Assembly (NCBI GenBank): GCA_034666985.1 | Contig: JAXDKS010000026.1 | Span: 67,994 to 131,993 of the forward strand | Direction: 5' to 3' | DNA from: DATARR01 sp034666985 | Lineage (GTDB): Bacteria; Acidobacteriota; Thermoanaerobaculia; Multivoradales; UBA5704 | Length of the DNA: 64,000 bases | Shown here: one piece after another, positions 1 through 8,400 of the stretch | Position numbering within the stretch: the first letter of the stretch is position 1 | Layout: the number at the start of each line of letters is the position of its first letter | Notes under the pieces: model-generated | What the model saw: only the letters and a program-made list of their open reading frames with translations | Told to the model about the DNA's origin: nothing | Databases searched by the model: none | Program-made: the position numbers and the translations under genes

Positions 1-91
1 GCACTCTCGTTATCAGACCCAGTGGCCGGCACCGAAGTACCGGGCCACCGAGCCCGAATGATACGGACCTCCACTTCGAGAGTTTCGCTTT

Positions 92-1663
92 TCAGCCCAC
101 CGAGTTGCAGTTGATCCCGCCATTGAGGTGGCAGTGGATGCGCTTGATCCTCTGGATCACGGATGCCCGGGTGCCGACCACCATATAGACGTCCTCGTTG
201 TGCACGTATGTCGTCGTGAGTGTCTTGTCGTTGAAGGTATCCAGGACGAGCGCCTGGTAAGCCAGCGGGCAGGTGCCGCCCGAGGGTGCCGTGCCGTCAC
301 AGAAGTACAGGATCTTGTAATAGTCCACGTCGGTCGGCGAGTAGATCCCCACCGAGAACGTGGCCGCGGAGTTGCTCACCACGACCGCCTGGCCGACCGG
401 GTTGGCGACCAGAATGTCGGTGTTGAAGCCGCCCGACGGGTGCCCGAGGTTTGAGACCGCTCCGGTCTGCGCGGTCAGCAGCTCGATCGTAAAGTTGTTC
501 AGATTGCCGTCGCCGAAGGGGTTCATGGTGAGCCAGAAGGTGTTGTTCATGTTGTGGAGGTCGAGCATCGCCGCGGGCGCGTCCGCATCCTCCTTCGCCT
601 GGAAGCGGATCTTGATCACGTCATCGTAAAGGGTTCCGTCCAGGTTATAACCGAGCGTCGTGGTCTTCAGGAAGGTGCCGCGCCACATCAAGGGGCTCCA
701 GGGATCATTCCCCTGCCAGGCATTGAAGGTGAAGTTGAAGGGCTTGAGCTCGGTGATCTGGCTTCGCGGATTGGTGCCGCTGTAGCTGCTGCTCAGAATC
801 GGGCTGCCGGCCCAGCGCTTGGTGTTCCCGAAGTTGTAGATGTCGGCGCCGCCGGACTGCGTGGGATTGTAGATGCAGCAGGTCCCCGGGGCGTCGGTCC
901 CACTGGCGGTGAACAGGGTCGACTGCACCATGGCCCCGATCTGTTCGCGGACGAGTTGCTGGTTCGTGGGCAGCCAGGTGATCTTGCCGATGGCGTTCCC
1001 CCAGACCTTGTTGAAATCGATCCTGAGCTTGGCGTTGGACAGGTTGTCGACGTAGGCGATGGGGTACACGTAGCAGAAGTCGAGCAGGTTGCCGAAGCGT
1101 TGATAGCCGAAGCGCGGGTTGCCCGAAGCCGCGTTCCAGACCAGGTCGGTGTTATAGCCCGTAGGGATCTGATCGGCCAGCCAGGTCCGGTGGTCGAAGA
1201 TGCTGCCCTTGATATAGCGGGTGAGCGGGGACGTGCCGGCCTTCTGAGTGGTCCAGGGATAGCCGTGCAGGAACTCCTGGTGGTAGCCCAGGCCGCTCGC
1301 CTCGTTCGGATCGTGGCTGTCCATGTGGTCCGTGCCGCCGATCAGGCGGTAGAACGGCGCGGTGCCGGAGAGTTGGTCGCGCGAGATGTACCAGGTCTCG
1401 TGCAGGCCGTCCGATCCGAACGGCATTCCCTGGCCGCCCTGGAGCCAGACCGGCTCGGTCATCGAATCGCCGTCTCCGAAGGTGGGCATGTATTGGTTGC
1501 CGAGCCGGGTCAGCGCAACGAAATTGCTCTGCCAGTCGAAGGGCTGGAGCGTGGGAGCGGGGTTGTTCTCGTTGGTCCCGCAATACTGCGCTCTGCCCGG
1601 GACGGCGGCAAAGGTGAGGGGGAGGAGGAGGACTGCGGTCTTGAAGAGCTTGGATCTTGACAT
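92..1663 (-). CDS. Secreted protein of unknown function
   Basis: 523 residues. The ATG at 1663 is chosen over a longer frame because AAGGAG lies 5 bases upstream and the protein then opens with a classical signal peptide (MSRSKLFKTA, a hydrophobic core, cleavage near GRAQ). The mature part is rich in Asn, Trp, Tyr and aromatic/polar repeats without a motif I recognise. It contains paired cysteines (a CC pair near the middle and a CxxxxxxxC cluster near the C-terminus), consistent with an extracytoplasmic disulfide-bonded protein. There are no internal hydrophobic segments. Function unknown; it could be an exported structural or binding protein. Confidence 0.75.
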   Translation of the reverse strand: MSRSKLFKTAVLLLPLTFAAVPGRAQYCGTNENNPAPTLQPFDWQSNFVALTRLGNQYMPTFGDGDSMTEPVWLQGGQGMPFGSDGLHETWYISRDQLSGTAPFYRLIGGTDHMDSHDPNEASGLGYHQEFLHGYPWTTQKAGTSPLTRYIKGSIFDHRTWLADQIPTGYNTDLVWNAASGNPRFGYQRFGNLLDFCYVYPIAYVDNLSNAKLRIDFNKVWGNAIGKITWLPTNQQLVREQIGAMVQSTLFTASGTDAPGTCCIYNPTQSGGADIYNFGNTKRWAGSPILSSSYSGTNPRSQITELKPFNFTFNAWQGNDPWSPLMWRGTFLKTTTLGYNLDGTLYDDVIKIRFQAKEDADAPAAMLDLHNMNNTFWLTMNPFGDGNLNNFTIELLTAQTGAVSNLGHPSGGFNTDILVANPVGQAVVVSNSAATFSVGIYSPTDVDYYKILYFCDGTAPSGGTCPLAYQALVLDTFNDKTLTTTYVHNEDVYMVVGTRASVIQRIKRIHCHLNGGINCNSVG

Positions 1664-1853
1664 GAGGACTCCTTGCTGTGGCTCTTGATCCACGGGAGGG
1701 TCAACCCGCCGCGAGTCGCCTCCTCTCTTCTTAGTGCAGCATTACCTGTAAAACGAGCCAGCGCGAAGCCCTCGATGCGGCGGGGATTGCCTATACCTGA
1801 GTCCCAAGACCTTGCCGTGAATCCCGCGACTCTGCTCTGGAGAACGCCTCGGC

Positions 1854-1955
1854 CTAGTCCAAGAGGTTGTCGTAGACGTCGGTCTCGTTCGCGGGCGGCT
1901 TGCCGGGAGTCTGCGGGACTGGATCAGTCTTCGGGTCGGGGCGGCGCTTCGTCAT
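1854..1955 (-). CDS. 33-residue peptide overlapping the sigma-like gene
   Basis: A short frame with a near-perfect Shine-Dalgarno (AAAGGAGG, about 6 bases before the ATG at 1955). The peptide starts with MTKRR, has a Pro/Asp/Lys-rich middle and ends in an acidic NETDVYDNLLD tail; it has no Cys and no membrane segment. It overlaps the last 32 bases of the upstream gene in another frame, so it is probably translationally coupled to it. The strong ribosome site, much better than that of the upstream gene, is the main argument that it is real. No function is recognised; a regulatory peptide acting on the upstream protein is speculation. Confidence 0.5.
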   Translation of the reverse strand: MTKRRPDPKTDPVPQTPGKPPANETDVYDNLLD

Positions 1956-2208
1956 CGTCCACCTCCTTTCCAATTCCTTTTCTTTGTGCGTAGGCCCGAG
2001 CCCGGGTGCGGAGCCAGTCGAGCAGCCAGCGTTCACGGTTGTTGGTCCGGCCCCACCGGAGCCCCAGCCGGACCAGCCCGTCGCTGACCAGGATCACGGC
2101 GTCCGTCTCCGAGACTTTGAATTCGATGAAGAGGGAGACGATCCGAGTCCGGAGCGCTTCGAGCAACCGGTCGATGTCTTCCCGGGTCGGGCCGTCGGAA
2201 TAAGACAT
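1924..2208 (-). CDS. Sigma-70 region-2-like small protein
   Basis: 94 residues. Residues about 10-72 follow the ECF sigma region 2 pattern: two helices, an acidic DAVILVSDGLVRL segment where ECF factors have the D(A)EDLVQE(T/V)FL helix, then NNRERWLLDWLRTRARAYAQR resembling the WLL..LRN...D..RR segment. What follows is only a charged tail (KEVDDDE...), so region 4, the -35-binding half, is absent. The ribosome site at 2208 is weak. The similarity is read by eye and is moderate. It could be a stand-alone region-2 protein, a sigma remnant, or an unrelated helical protein. A peptide gene overlaps its 3' end. Confidence 0.55.
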   Translation of the reverse strand: MSYSDGPTREDIDRLLEALRTRIVSLFIEFKVSETDAVILVSDGLVRLGLRWGRTNNRERWLLDWLRTRARAYAQRKGIGKEVDDDEAPPRPED

Positions 2209-2297
2209 GCCTGGAGAGATCCCCCTCTCCAGTATAGTTGCCGCAAGGGGAGAAATCGAGACGCTTGTTTCGTTTTATGGGAACGGGTAAAGGACAC

Positions 2298-2389
2298 AAA
2301 GGACTTAAGGGACTCAAAGGACACAAGAGAGGACTGGAGCGTCCTCGTCCTTGATGTCCTTGGTGTCCCTTACGTCCCTTAAGTCCTTT
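2298..2389. repeat. Long hairpin built of GGAC/GTCC units, locus 1
   Basis: AAAGGACTTAAGGGAC (2298-2313) is perfectly complementary to 2374-2389. The space between holds further AAGGAC units on one arm and GTCCTT units at 9-base spacing on the other, so nearly the whole 92 bases can fold. It sits about 15 bases past the stop of the BNR-repeat gene. A second structure of the same design lies at 23656-23736. Likely a 3'-end structure or a palindromic repeat family; no T-tract is present. Confidence 0.8.
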
Positions 2390-2404
2390 GCTTCGCCTTC
2401 CACC

Positions 2405-4264
2405 TCAGCGTGTCGTCTGCGCCTCGACCGGCGCGGTCGCCGGGAGATCCCGCACCATTACGCCATAGCCCGAGGTGCCCAGCAGGAGACGGCCGTCGAC
2501 CACGCGCGCGGCGGCGATGTCGCGGGCGGGGATGGGGACGTCGAGGGCCTGGAACTTGCGGGCTTCGCGGTCGAAGAGGCGGACGGTGTCGCCGCTGATC
2601 ATCAGGGCGGGGAAGCGCTCGTCGCCGGTGGCGAGGAGGCGGGAGCTCTCATGGGTGAGCTCGGTCCAGTCGGCGTCGGCGCTGGTCTTGGTGAAGGTGC
2701 CGCCCGGGCCCCAGAGGAGGAGCTGCTCTTCGAGACGCTGCAGACGGCCACCCTGGAACGGCGCCGGGATGGTGTGGTTGGTGTCGGCGGTCAGGCGATA
2801 GAGGCCCTGGGCGTCGGTCACCCAGAGGGCATCGCCGTAGAAGGCGGCCGAGCGGGGGGTGCCGTGCTTCAAGGCCTGACGGGTGAAGAGCTTGCCGTTG
2901 AATTCGTAGAGGGCGTCCGGCGTGCGGGCCAGGAGGCGCGGCCCGTCGGTGATGAACTGCTCGACCGTGCCCTCGCCGAGGTCCCGCACCCAGTGCCAGC
3001 CCTGGCCGCGGCGCTCGAACAGTCCCTTCTCCGTGGCGGCGAAGACCCGGCCCTTGTAGACGGCGAGGTCGAGCACCGTGGGAAGGAAGGCGAAGTCGGC
3101 GAAGGTCTTGCCGCCGTCGCGGGAGGAGTAGACGCCGGAGAACGGCCCGGCGTGGTTGATCCCCACCAGCAGCTCCTTGCCGGCCACGGCGAAGGCACCG
3201 ACGCGGGTGTTGATCATGCCGCCGCTGCCCGGCCGCAGGGTGGTGCCGCCGTCGTCGGAGGTCCAGACGCCGGACCCCTCGGTGGCGATGACGATCCGCC
3301 CGGGCTTCGCCGGATGGTAGGCGATGGTCAGGATGGAGATGCCGGGGTCGCCCACCCGGTGCCAGGTCTTGCCACCGTCGTCCGAGACGTGGAGGCCGGC
3401 CACCGTGCCGGCGAGGAGACGGCCGTTGGGGAGGGCGGCGAAGGCCGGGGTGCGGCGCTCTTCGAATCCCTCCTTGAAGCGCTCCCACTTGCCGCCCCGG
3501 TCGCGGGTGGCGTAGACCCAGCCGCAGGTGCTGGCCCAGATCTCGCCGGGCTTGCCCGGCACCGGGGTCAGGCTGAAGACCTCGGAGTCGAGGACCATGC
3601 CCTCGAAGATCCCCGCCCAGGTCTGGCCGGCGTCGTCGCTGCGGTAGGCCTGGCGCCAAGTGCCGGCGATGACGGTGTCGGGCTGGTCGGGATCGACCAG
3701 CAGGCTGGTGACCTTCTGCACGTCGGGGAGGGCGCCCGTCAGGCGACGCCAGGTCTTGCCGCCGTCGTCAGTGCCGTAGACGCCCGAGACGGTGCCGGCG
3801 TAGATCCGGCCGTCATGGCCAGGGACCAGGGCCAGGGTGTAGATCGGCTCGTTGGGCAGGCCCTCCTGGGCGCGGGACATCCAGGTCCGCCCCATGTCGT
3901 CCGACGAGGCCACGTGGCCGCCGCCCCAGATGCCGCGCAGTGACGCCCACAGCCGCGACGGCTGATTGGGATCGAAGCGCAGGCTGGACACCACCCAGCC
4001 CGCGAACGGCACCGGCGGTCCGGCGTCGACCCAGGTGCGGCCGCCGTCGCGGGAGAGGTAGACCTGGCCGGCGGAGGTGCCGGCGAAGACCATGTCGGGG
4101 TCCTGGGGATGGATGGCCAGGCTCCACACGTCGCCGCCCCAGATGGGGAGCGAGGTCCAGGCCGGCCCGGTCAGGGAATCACCGGCGAAGGCCGGCGCCA
4201 CGAGGAGAAAGGCCCCGAGCAGCAGGGCCTGGAAGATCCGATCAATCGACCGCAGACTTCTCAT
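2405..4264 (-). CDS. Secreted BNR/Asp-box beta-propeller protein
   Basis: 619 residues with an N-terminal signal peptide (LLLGAFLLVAPAFAG). At least six Asp-box motifs of the S-x-D-x-G-x-T-W type are visible (SRDGGRTW, SDDMGRTW, TDDGGKTW, SDDAGQTW, SDDGGKTW, SRDGGKTF), the hallmark of sialidase/Vps10-type propeller blades. The last 200 residues have weaker blade repeats. Such proteins are exported binding or glycosidase-fold proteins; no sialidase catalytic Arg triad can be assigned, so the substrate is unknown. The start at ATG 4264 has AGGAAAG upstream and overlaps the end of the xdhC-like gene by 23 bases, suggesting co-transcription with it and the methyltransferase. Confidence 0.85.
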   Translation of the reverse strand: MRSLRSIDRIFQALLLGAFLLVAPAFAGDSLTGPAWTSLPIWGGDVWSLAIHPQDPDMVFAGTSAGQVYLSRDGGRTWVDAGPPVPFAGWVVSSLRFDPNQPSRLWASLRGIWGGGHVASSDDMGRTWMSRAQEGLPNEPIYTLALVPGHDGRIYAGTVSGVYGTDDGGKTWRRLTGALPDVQKVTSLLVDPDQPDTVIAGTWRQAYRSDDAGQTWAGIFEGMVLDSEVFSLTPVPGKPGEIWASTCGWVYATRDRGGKWERFKEGFEERRTPAFAALPNGRLLAGTVAGLHVSDDGGKTWHRVGDPGISILTIAYHPAKPGRIVIATEGSGVWTSDDGGTTLRPGSGGMINTRVGAFAVAGKELLVGINHAGPFSGVYSSRDGGKTFADFAFLPTVLDLAVYKGRVFAATEKGLFERRGQGWHWVRDLGEGTVEQFITDGPRLLARTPDALYEFNGKLFTRQALKHGTPRSAAFYGDALWVTDAQGLYRLTADTNHTIPAPFQGGRLQRLEEQLLLWGPGGTFTKTSADADWTELTHESSRLLATGDERFPALMISGDTVRLFDREARKFQALDVPIPARDIAAARVVDGRLLLGTSGYGVMVRDLPATAPVEAQTTR

Positions 4265-5105
4265 ACCGCTTTCCTATGACCTCCGCCAGAATCGAAATAG
4301 CGATCTCGCCCGGGCTGTCGCCGCCGATGGGCAGACCGATGGGTGCCTTCAGCTCGACCTCGGAGAGGTCGAGGCCCTGCGCCGCCAGCTCCTCGCGCAC
4401 CCGGGCGATCTTGCGCCGGCTCCCCATGAGCCCCAGGTAGCGCAGCGACTCGGGCGCCTGCCGCAGCACCGCGGCCAGGGCCGCCACGTCGGTTTCCCAG
4501 CAGCGGCTGACGACGGCCACGTAGAGGTCGCGGTGGCGCACCGGCGCCAGGAAATCCTGCTCGTAGTCCCGGTCCGCCTCGGCGAGGCGGACGCCGGAAG
4601 GGAACAGCTCCGGGTTGCGGAACTCCGGCCGGTCGTCCGCCACCAGGACCTCGAAGCCGGCCAGCACCGCCGCCCGGGCCAGGGCCTGCCCCACCGGGCC
4701 GCCACCGCAGATGGCCAGCACGGGAGCCGCGACCATGACCTCCAGGAAGACTTCGGCCATGCCGCCGCAGACCATGCCCGTGGGCTCGCCCCGCGTGGCC
4801 TCCTCGGTGAGGTAGTAGCGCTTGATCTCCGAGGTCTCGACCGAGGGACGGGTGCCGGCCCTTGTGCGCAGCTTCTCCAGGGCATCATTCTTCACCAGGG
4901 CCTCGAAGGCGCCGCCCCCCAGATTGCCCACGAAGGAGCCGTCGGGACGGGCGAGGAGCTTCCAACCCACCTTGCCGGGCGTCGAGCCCTCGGCGCGGAC
5001 GATCTGACACAACACCACAAGACCGAACGTCTGCAAAGAGCGTTCCGTCTCGGTGAGCACCTCGGGTGGGGCGGCGGCGACCATCACGAAAGCAGGATAC
5101 AGCAA
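4242..5105 (-). CDS. xdhC: XdhC/CoxI-family molybdenum-enzyme maturation protein
   Basis: 287 residues. The N-terminal XdhC/CoxI domain is recognisable from the AEGSTPGKVGWKLL segment, the GGGAFE segment and GMVCGGMAEV. The C-terminal half is a Rossmann domain (CGGGPVGQALARAA), followed by YLGLMGSRRK and APIGLPIGGDSPGEIA. Family members bind the molybdenum cofactor and help sulfurate and insert it into xanthine dehydrogenase or CO dehydrogenase; no such enzyme is in this window, though moeA is at 11.3 kb. The start is uncertain: TTG at 5105 lies 2 bases after the preceding stop, while an ATG at 5084 is also possible. Probably the middle gene of a three-gene minus-strand operon. Confidence 0.88.
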   Translation of the reverse strand: MLYPAFVMVAAAPPEVLTETERSLQTFGLVVLCQIVRAEGSTPGKVGWKLLARPDGSFVGNLGGGAFEALVKNDALEKLRTRAGTRPSVETSEIKRYYLTEEATRGEPTGMVCGGMAEVFLEVMVAAPVLAICGGGPVGQALARAAVLAGFEVLVADDRPEFRNPELFPSGVRLAEADRDYEQDFLAPVRHRDLYVAVVSRCWETDVAALAAVLRQAPESLRYLGLMGSRRKIARVREELAAQGLDLSEVELKAPIGLPIGGDSPGEIAISILAEVIGKRYEKSAVD

Positions 5106-5107
5106 GA

Positions 5108-6472
5108 TCAGGAAGCCAGCCCTACCCGCGCCTTGAGACGGAACCAGGCGTTGCGCAGCTTCCAGAAACGGCTGGCCTCCATGGCGGCGATGCGCGCCTG
5201 GAGGACCGACCTCTCCGCCTCCGCGGTCGCCGCGCGGGCACTCTCCTGGGTGGAAGAGTCTTCGGCGCGGCGGAGGTGGCCGCGGAGCAGACTGGCATCG
5301 AGGCGGATGAAAGCGAGGAGCAGCCCCTCGACGGAGCCGGCCCAGAGAACGTGGCCGTGGCCGCGATCACCACGGCCGTCGACCACCCGCAGCCGCAGCA
5401 CGGCCACCGATCGCGAGGCCCCGGCGGGGAGCTGGCAGACGCACCTCCAGCCCGTCGGGGTGCGGCGGTCGCTACCGAGGAAGCCGGCCACGTCGCCGCG
5501 CTCGTCTTCGACCGGCGCCACCGCCAGCCGCTCGGCGTCGAGCCAGACCTCCACCTCTCGCACCGTGCCGTGACGCGCGGCGGCCCACCCCGTGACCTCC
5601 AGGCGGCTGTCAAGGAGCTCCGCCCGCTCCACGAAGAGCTGCGGCTCTCCCTGGAAGGTGAGGGAGGAGAAGTCCACCCCCGGCTCCGGAAGGACGAGGT
5701 AGAGGTCCTGGAAGTTGCAGAGCGCCCGCTCGATGCGATGGAAGGACGGACCGGGGGCGCCGGGGGCGAGCGCCCGCTCCAGGGCGGAGCGGACGAACGC
5801 CTCGGTCATCCAGGCGGAGCCGTAGTCGCTCTTGTCCAGCGAGCCGCTCTCGCTGATGGGCTGGAAGAGGAAGTCCCCGGCCGGCGGCATCTTGATATCG
5901 GCGGGGAGCACCTCGGGGGAGTGGGTGCTGAAGGCCAGCAGGCCGCCCGGGGCCAGGAGCCCCAGGAGCACCCGCAGCCAGGCCACGAACCGCTCCTCGG
6001 GCAGATGGGTGAAGAGCGAGGTGACGAGGATGGCGTCGAACCGCTCGCCGCAGACGAAGTCCTCGGGCCGGATGGCCGAGACGATGCCGTGGACGCCGAA
6101 ACGCTCCTCCTGGAACCGCACCCCGCCGGCATAGACGTCCGCCACCCAGACGCTCTCCGCGGGCATCTGCCGCAGCAGGAAGCGGGTGACGCGGCCGTAG
6201 CCGCTGGCGAAGTCCAGGAGCTTCACCGTCCGCCCAGGGTCTGGGAAGCGCCAGCGCAGCACCTGGCCCAGGGAGTCGGCGATGCTCGCTCCCGACCGGA
6301 AATACTGGAACAGCGCCTGGTCGCGGTCGCCGCCGTAGAGCTGGACGAGGAACCCGAGCATCTCGTCGCGGGCGTCGACGGCGGAATCGAACGTCCCCGG
6401 AGCGATGCCCAGGTCGGCCAGCAGGGCGGACACGAGGGGGTGGGTCTCGTCGGGGCGGAAGGCGAGCGTCAT
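5108..6472 (-). CDS. SAM-dependent methyltransferase with C-terminal coiled coil
   Basis: 454 residues. Residues about 70-200 form a class I methyltransferase: motif I LLDFASGYGRVTR, then VADVYAGGVRF, FDAILVTSLFTHLPEE and LLAPGGLLAFSTHS. A beta-rich domain follows (about 250-370). The C-terminus is a coiled coil ending in the MEASRFWKLRNAWFRLK motif, common at the ends of glycosyltransferases and methyltransferases of surface polysaccharide synthesis. I infer a role in modifying a cell-surface glycan; the acceptor is unknown. First gene of the operon with xdhC and the BNR protein. The ATG at 6472 has only a weak ribosome site. Confidence 0.8.
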   Translation of the reverse strand: MTLAFRPDETHPLVSALLADLGIAPGTFDSAVDARDEMLGFLVQLYGGDRDQALFQYFRSGASIADSLGQVLRWRFPDPGRTVKLLDFASGYGRVTRFLLRQMPAESVWVADVYAGGVRFQEERFGVHGIVSAIRPEDFVCGERFDAILVTSLFTHLPEERFVAWLRVLLGLLAPGGLLAFSTHSPEVLPADIKMPPAGDFLFQPISESGSLDKSDYGSAWMTEAFVRSALERALAPGAPGPSFHRIERALCNFQDLYLVLPEPGVDFSSLTFQGEPQLFVERAELLDSRLEVTGWAAARHGTVREVEVWLDAERLAVAPVEDERGDVAGFLGSDRRTPTGWRCVCQLPAGASRSVAVLRLRVVDGRGDRGHGHVLWAGSVEGLLLAFIRLDASLLRGHLRRAEDSSTQESARAATAEAERSVLQARIAAMEASRFWKLRNAWFRLKARVGLAS

Positions 6473-6517
6473 GGTCGTAGGATCTTTCGGGGGTTTCCTC
6501 GCGGGGGGCGCGATTTT

Positions 6518-6583
6518 AGCAGGGTAGTCTTCAGCAGGGTCAGATCAGCAGGGTCCGATTTAGCAGGGTCCGATTAGCAGGGT
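6518..6583. repeat. Five tandem AGCAGGGT units upstream of a membrane gene
   Basis: AGCAGGGT occurs at 6518, 6533, 6547, 6562 and 6576, i.e. at 14- to 15-base spacing, with partly conserved spacers (CCGATT, CAGAT). The last copy ends 12 bases before the ATG of the following gene, so the array is in the 5' untranslated region between two divergent genes. The units resemble the GGGTCAGA-type short repeats found around REP-associated elements, but no transposase is nearby. Confidence 0.75.
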
Positions 6584-6595
6584 AAGATCTGCCCC

Positions 6596-7030
6596 ATGCT
6601 CAGGCGATCCCTGCTGGGGCTGCTGGTCCTCTGGACGGCGGCCGCCCTCCTGGCCGAGGTGCGAGGGGCCCTGACCTCCTGGGACGCCCGCGCCGACTGG
6701 CGGACGTCGGCGGAGAGCTGGCGCTTCCGGACTCCCCAGGTGGCCCACCTCGAGCAGTGCCTGGCCTCCGCCCGGCGCCTCGTGCCGGCGGGGAACATCG
6801 TCGCCTTCGCCGGGCCGGACGAGCCCAAAGGGAGTGCCCTCTTCCTCACGCGCTGGGCCGCGTACCTGCTGCCGGCTCACGACGTCCTGGCCCGCGAGGA
6901 CCCGGCGGCGGTGATGGCAAGGTACGTCATAACCTACGGCGTTCCCCTCCAGGGCCCGCGCCAGGACCAGGGAATTGAGCTGGTCCGGCGGCTGCCGGGG
7001 TGCGAGCTGTACCGGGTGCGCCGCCCTTGA
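6596..7030 (+). CDS. Small membrane-anchored protein of unknown function
   Basis: 144 residues. One N-terminal hydrophobic segment (LLGLLVLWTAAALLAEV) acts as signal anchor or uncleaved signal; the remaining roughly 115 residues are soluble and extracytoplasmic. No lipobox and no recognised domain. The soluble part (ITYGVPLQ, GCELYRV) resembles the periplasmic tail seen on GT-C type membrane proteins, and the next gene is such a multi-spanning protein, so the two may be split parts of one function. The ATG at 6596 follows the AGCAGGGT array; the last copy gives a possible ribosome site. The stop overlaps the next start (TTGA). Confidence 0.65.
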   Translation: MLRRSLLGLLVLWTAAALLAEVRGALTSWDARADWRTSAESWRFRTPQVAHLEQCLASARRLVPAGNIVAFAGPDEPKGSALFLTRWAAYLLPAHDVLAREDPAAVMARYVITYGVPLQGPRQDQGIELVRRLPGCELYRVRRP

Positions 7031-8400
7031 GCCTCTGGGCCCTGGTGGCCGGCGCCGCCCTCTTCATCCTCCTCGCTCTCCTGGGGAGCCGCTTCGCCGG
7101 CGTGCTGGCATCGCCCGGCGACGGCCCCCTCTACCGGGCCGTGATCTACACGCTGGCCGGCGCCGTCCTTCTTCATCTCGTCCTCACCGTCCTGGACCTC
7201 GCCGGGATTCCCTGGAGCCTGCCGCTCCTCGCCGTCTCTGGAGCGCTGGCCGGTATAGCGGCCCACCGGTTCCTGACGCGGGTTAGCGGCCCGCGGCTTC
7301 CCATCGATCCTGGCTGGGGCGACGGCCTGGCGCTCTTCGCCCTGGCGGCGTTCACCGTCTTCGCCCTCACCGGGTGGATCGCCATGCCCGACTTCCTCTA
7401 TCACTGGGGGATCAAGGGGCACCGGTTCTATCTACTGCACGGAGTGGACTACCGCTTCCTGACGCGGAGCTGGAACTGGGGGGTCCACCCCGACTACCCG
7501 CAACTGGTCCCCGAGACGTTCGCGGTGACGGCCATGCTGGCCGGCGCCTTCGACATGCCGGCCATGATGCTGGGGTCGGCGGCGCTCTTCGCCCTGCTCC
7601 TCGCCGCCGTCCGGGAGGGGCTGCGCCAGGGAGGGGCGGACCGCTTCACCCTGCAGGCCGGCGTCGCGGCGGTGGCGCTGATCACCGCCGCCTTCGGCAT
7701 CGGCTACATCATGGCCGGCGCCGCGGACTGGAACCTGGCCCTGGCCCTCGCCGCCGCCGTGCCGCCCCTGTTGCGGCCGCCGGACCGGTCGGGCGACTTC
7801 CAGATCGGGGTGATCGCCGCCTTCGCGGCGGCCTCGAAGATCGAGGGGGTTCCCCTGGCCGCGTTCCTCGTCGCCGTGCAGATCGTCCGCCGGATCGGGG
7901 CCAGGCGCCGGCTGGAACCAGGAGGAGTGCTGCGCGCCGGCCTGCTGCCGGCGGCGGTGATCCTGCCGTGGCTGATCCAGGCGGTCCGCCTCCACCTCTT
8001 CCAGTCGTTCAACTCGGGGGCGTTCGAGCTGGCCCGTGCCGGGGTGATCTTCAGCGCCGTGGCCGAGGCGTTGTGGGTCCCGGCCTGGCACGGCCTCCTC
8101 CCCGCCATGTTCCTCCCCCCGCTCCTCCTCCTCTCGCGGCGGACGCGGGCCTTCGCGGCAGTGGCCACCCTGGAGCTCCTCTTCTACTTCTACGTCTACT
8201 TCACGTCCGCGGTGGGCGACTACCGCTACTACGTCTTCTCCAACTTCCCGCGCCTGGGCTTCCAGTTGATCCCGGCGTGCCTGGTGGCCGCCCTCGTGGC
8301 GTGGATGACCGCGAACGTCCCCAAAGAAAAACGGCCGGCGGGGAGAACCCCGCCGGCCGCTCGGAGCGACGAATCCGCGGGCGTCAGCGCGGCAGAGTGA
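7027..8400 (+). CDS. Polytopic membrane protein, GT-C glycosyltransferase-like
   Basis: 457 residues if started at TTG 7027, which overlaps the previous stop as TTGA; GTG at 7000 is an alternative. About ten hydrophobic segments cover most of the length. Between the third and fourth is a loop with WGIKGHRFYLLHGVDYRFL and a following HPDYPQLVP. The layout (many helices, a long extracytoplasmic first loop with acidic/His residues) resembles polyprenol-linked sugar transferases of GT-C fold, but the diagnostic first-loop Asp/Glu pair cannot be fixed by eye. The last 25 codons carry the terminator of the facing gene, and the two genes overlap by 17 bases. Confidence 0.7.
   Translation: MSLWALVAGAALFILLALLGSRFAGVLASPGDGPLYRAVIYTLAGAVLLHLVLTVLDLAGIPWSLPLLAVSGALAGIAAHRFLTRVSGPRLPIDPGWGDGLALFALAAFTVFALTGWIAMPDFLYHWGIKGHRFYLLHGVDYRFLTRSWNWGVHPDYPQLVPETFAVTAMLAGAFDMPAMMLGSAALFALLLAAVREGLRQGGADRFTLQAGVAAVALITAAFGIGYIMAGAADWNLALALAAAVPPLLRPPDRSGDFQIGVIAAFAAASKIEGVPLAAFLVAVQIVRRIGARRRLEPGGVLRAGLLPAAVILPWLIQAVRLHLFQSFNSGAFELARAGVIFSAVAEALWVPAWHGLLPAMFLPPLLLLSRRTRAFAAVATLELLFYFYVYFTSAVGDYRYYVFSNFPRLGFQLIPACLVAALVAWMTANVPKEKRPAGRTPPAARSDESAGVSAAE
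8332..8359 (-). terminator. Intrinsic terminator of the matrixin gene, inside the facing gene
   Basis: A perfect 12-bp stem, CGGCCGGCGGGG at 8332-8343 with its complement at 8348-8359 and a 4-base loop. On the minus strand it is followed by TTTTTCTTT (8331-8323), a textbook intrinsic terminator 25 bases after the protease gene's stop. The same bases encode the C-terminal KRPAGRTPPAA of the plus-strand membrane protein. Confidence 0.85.
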
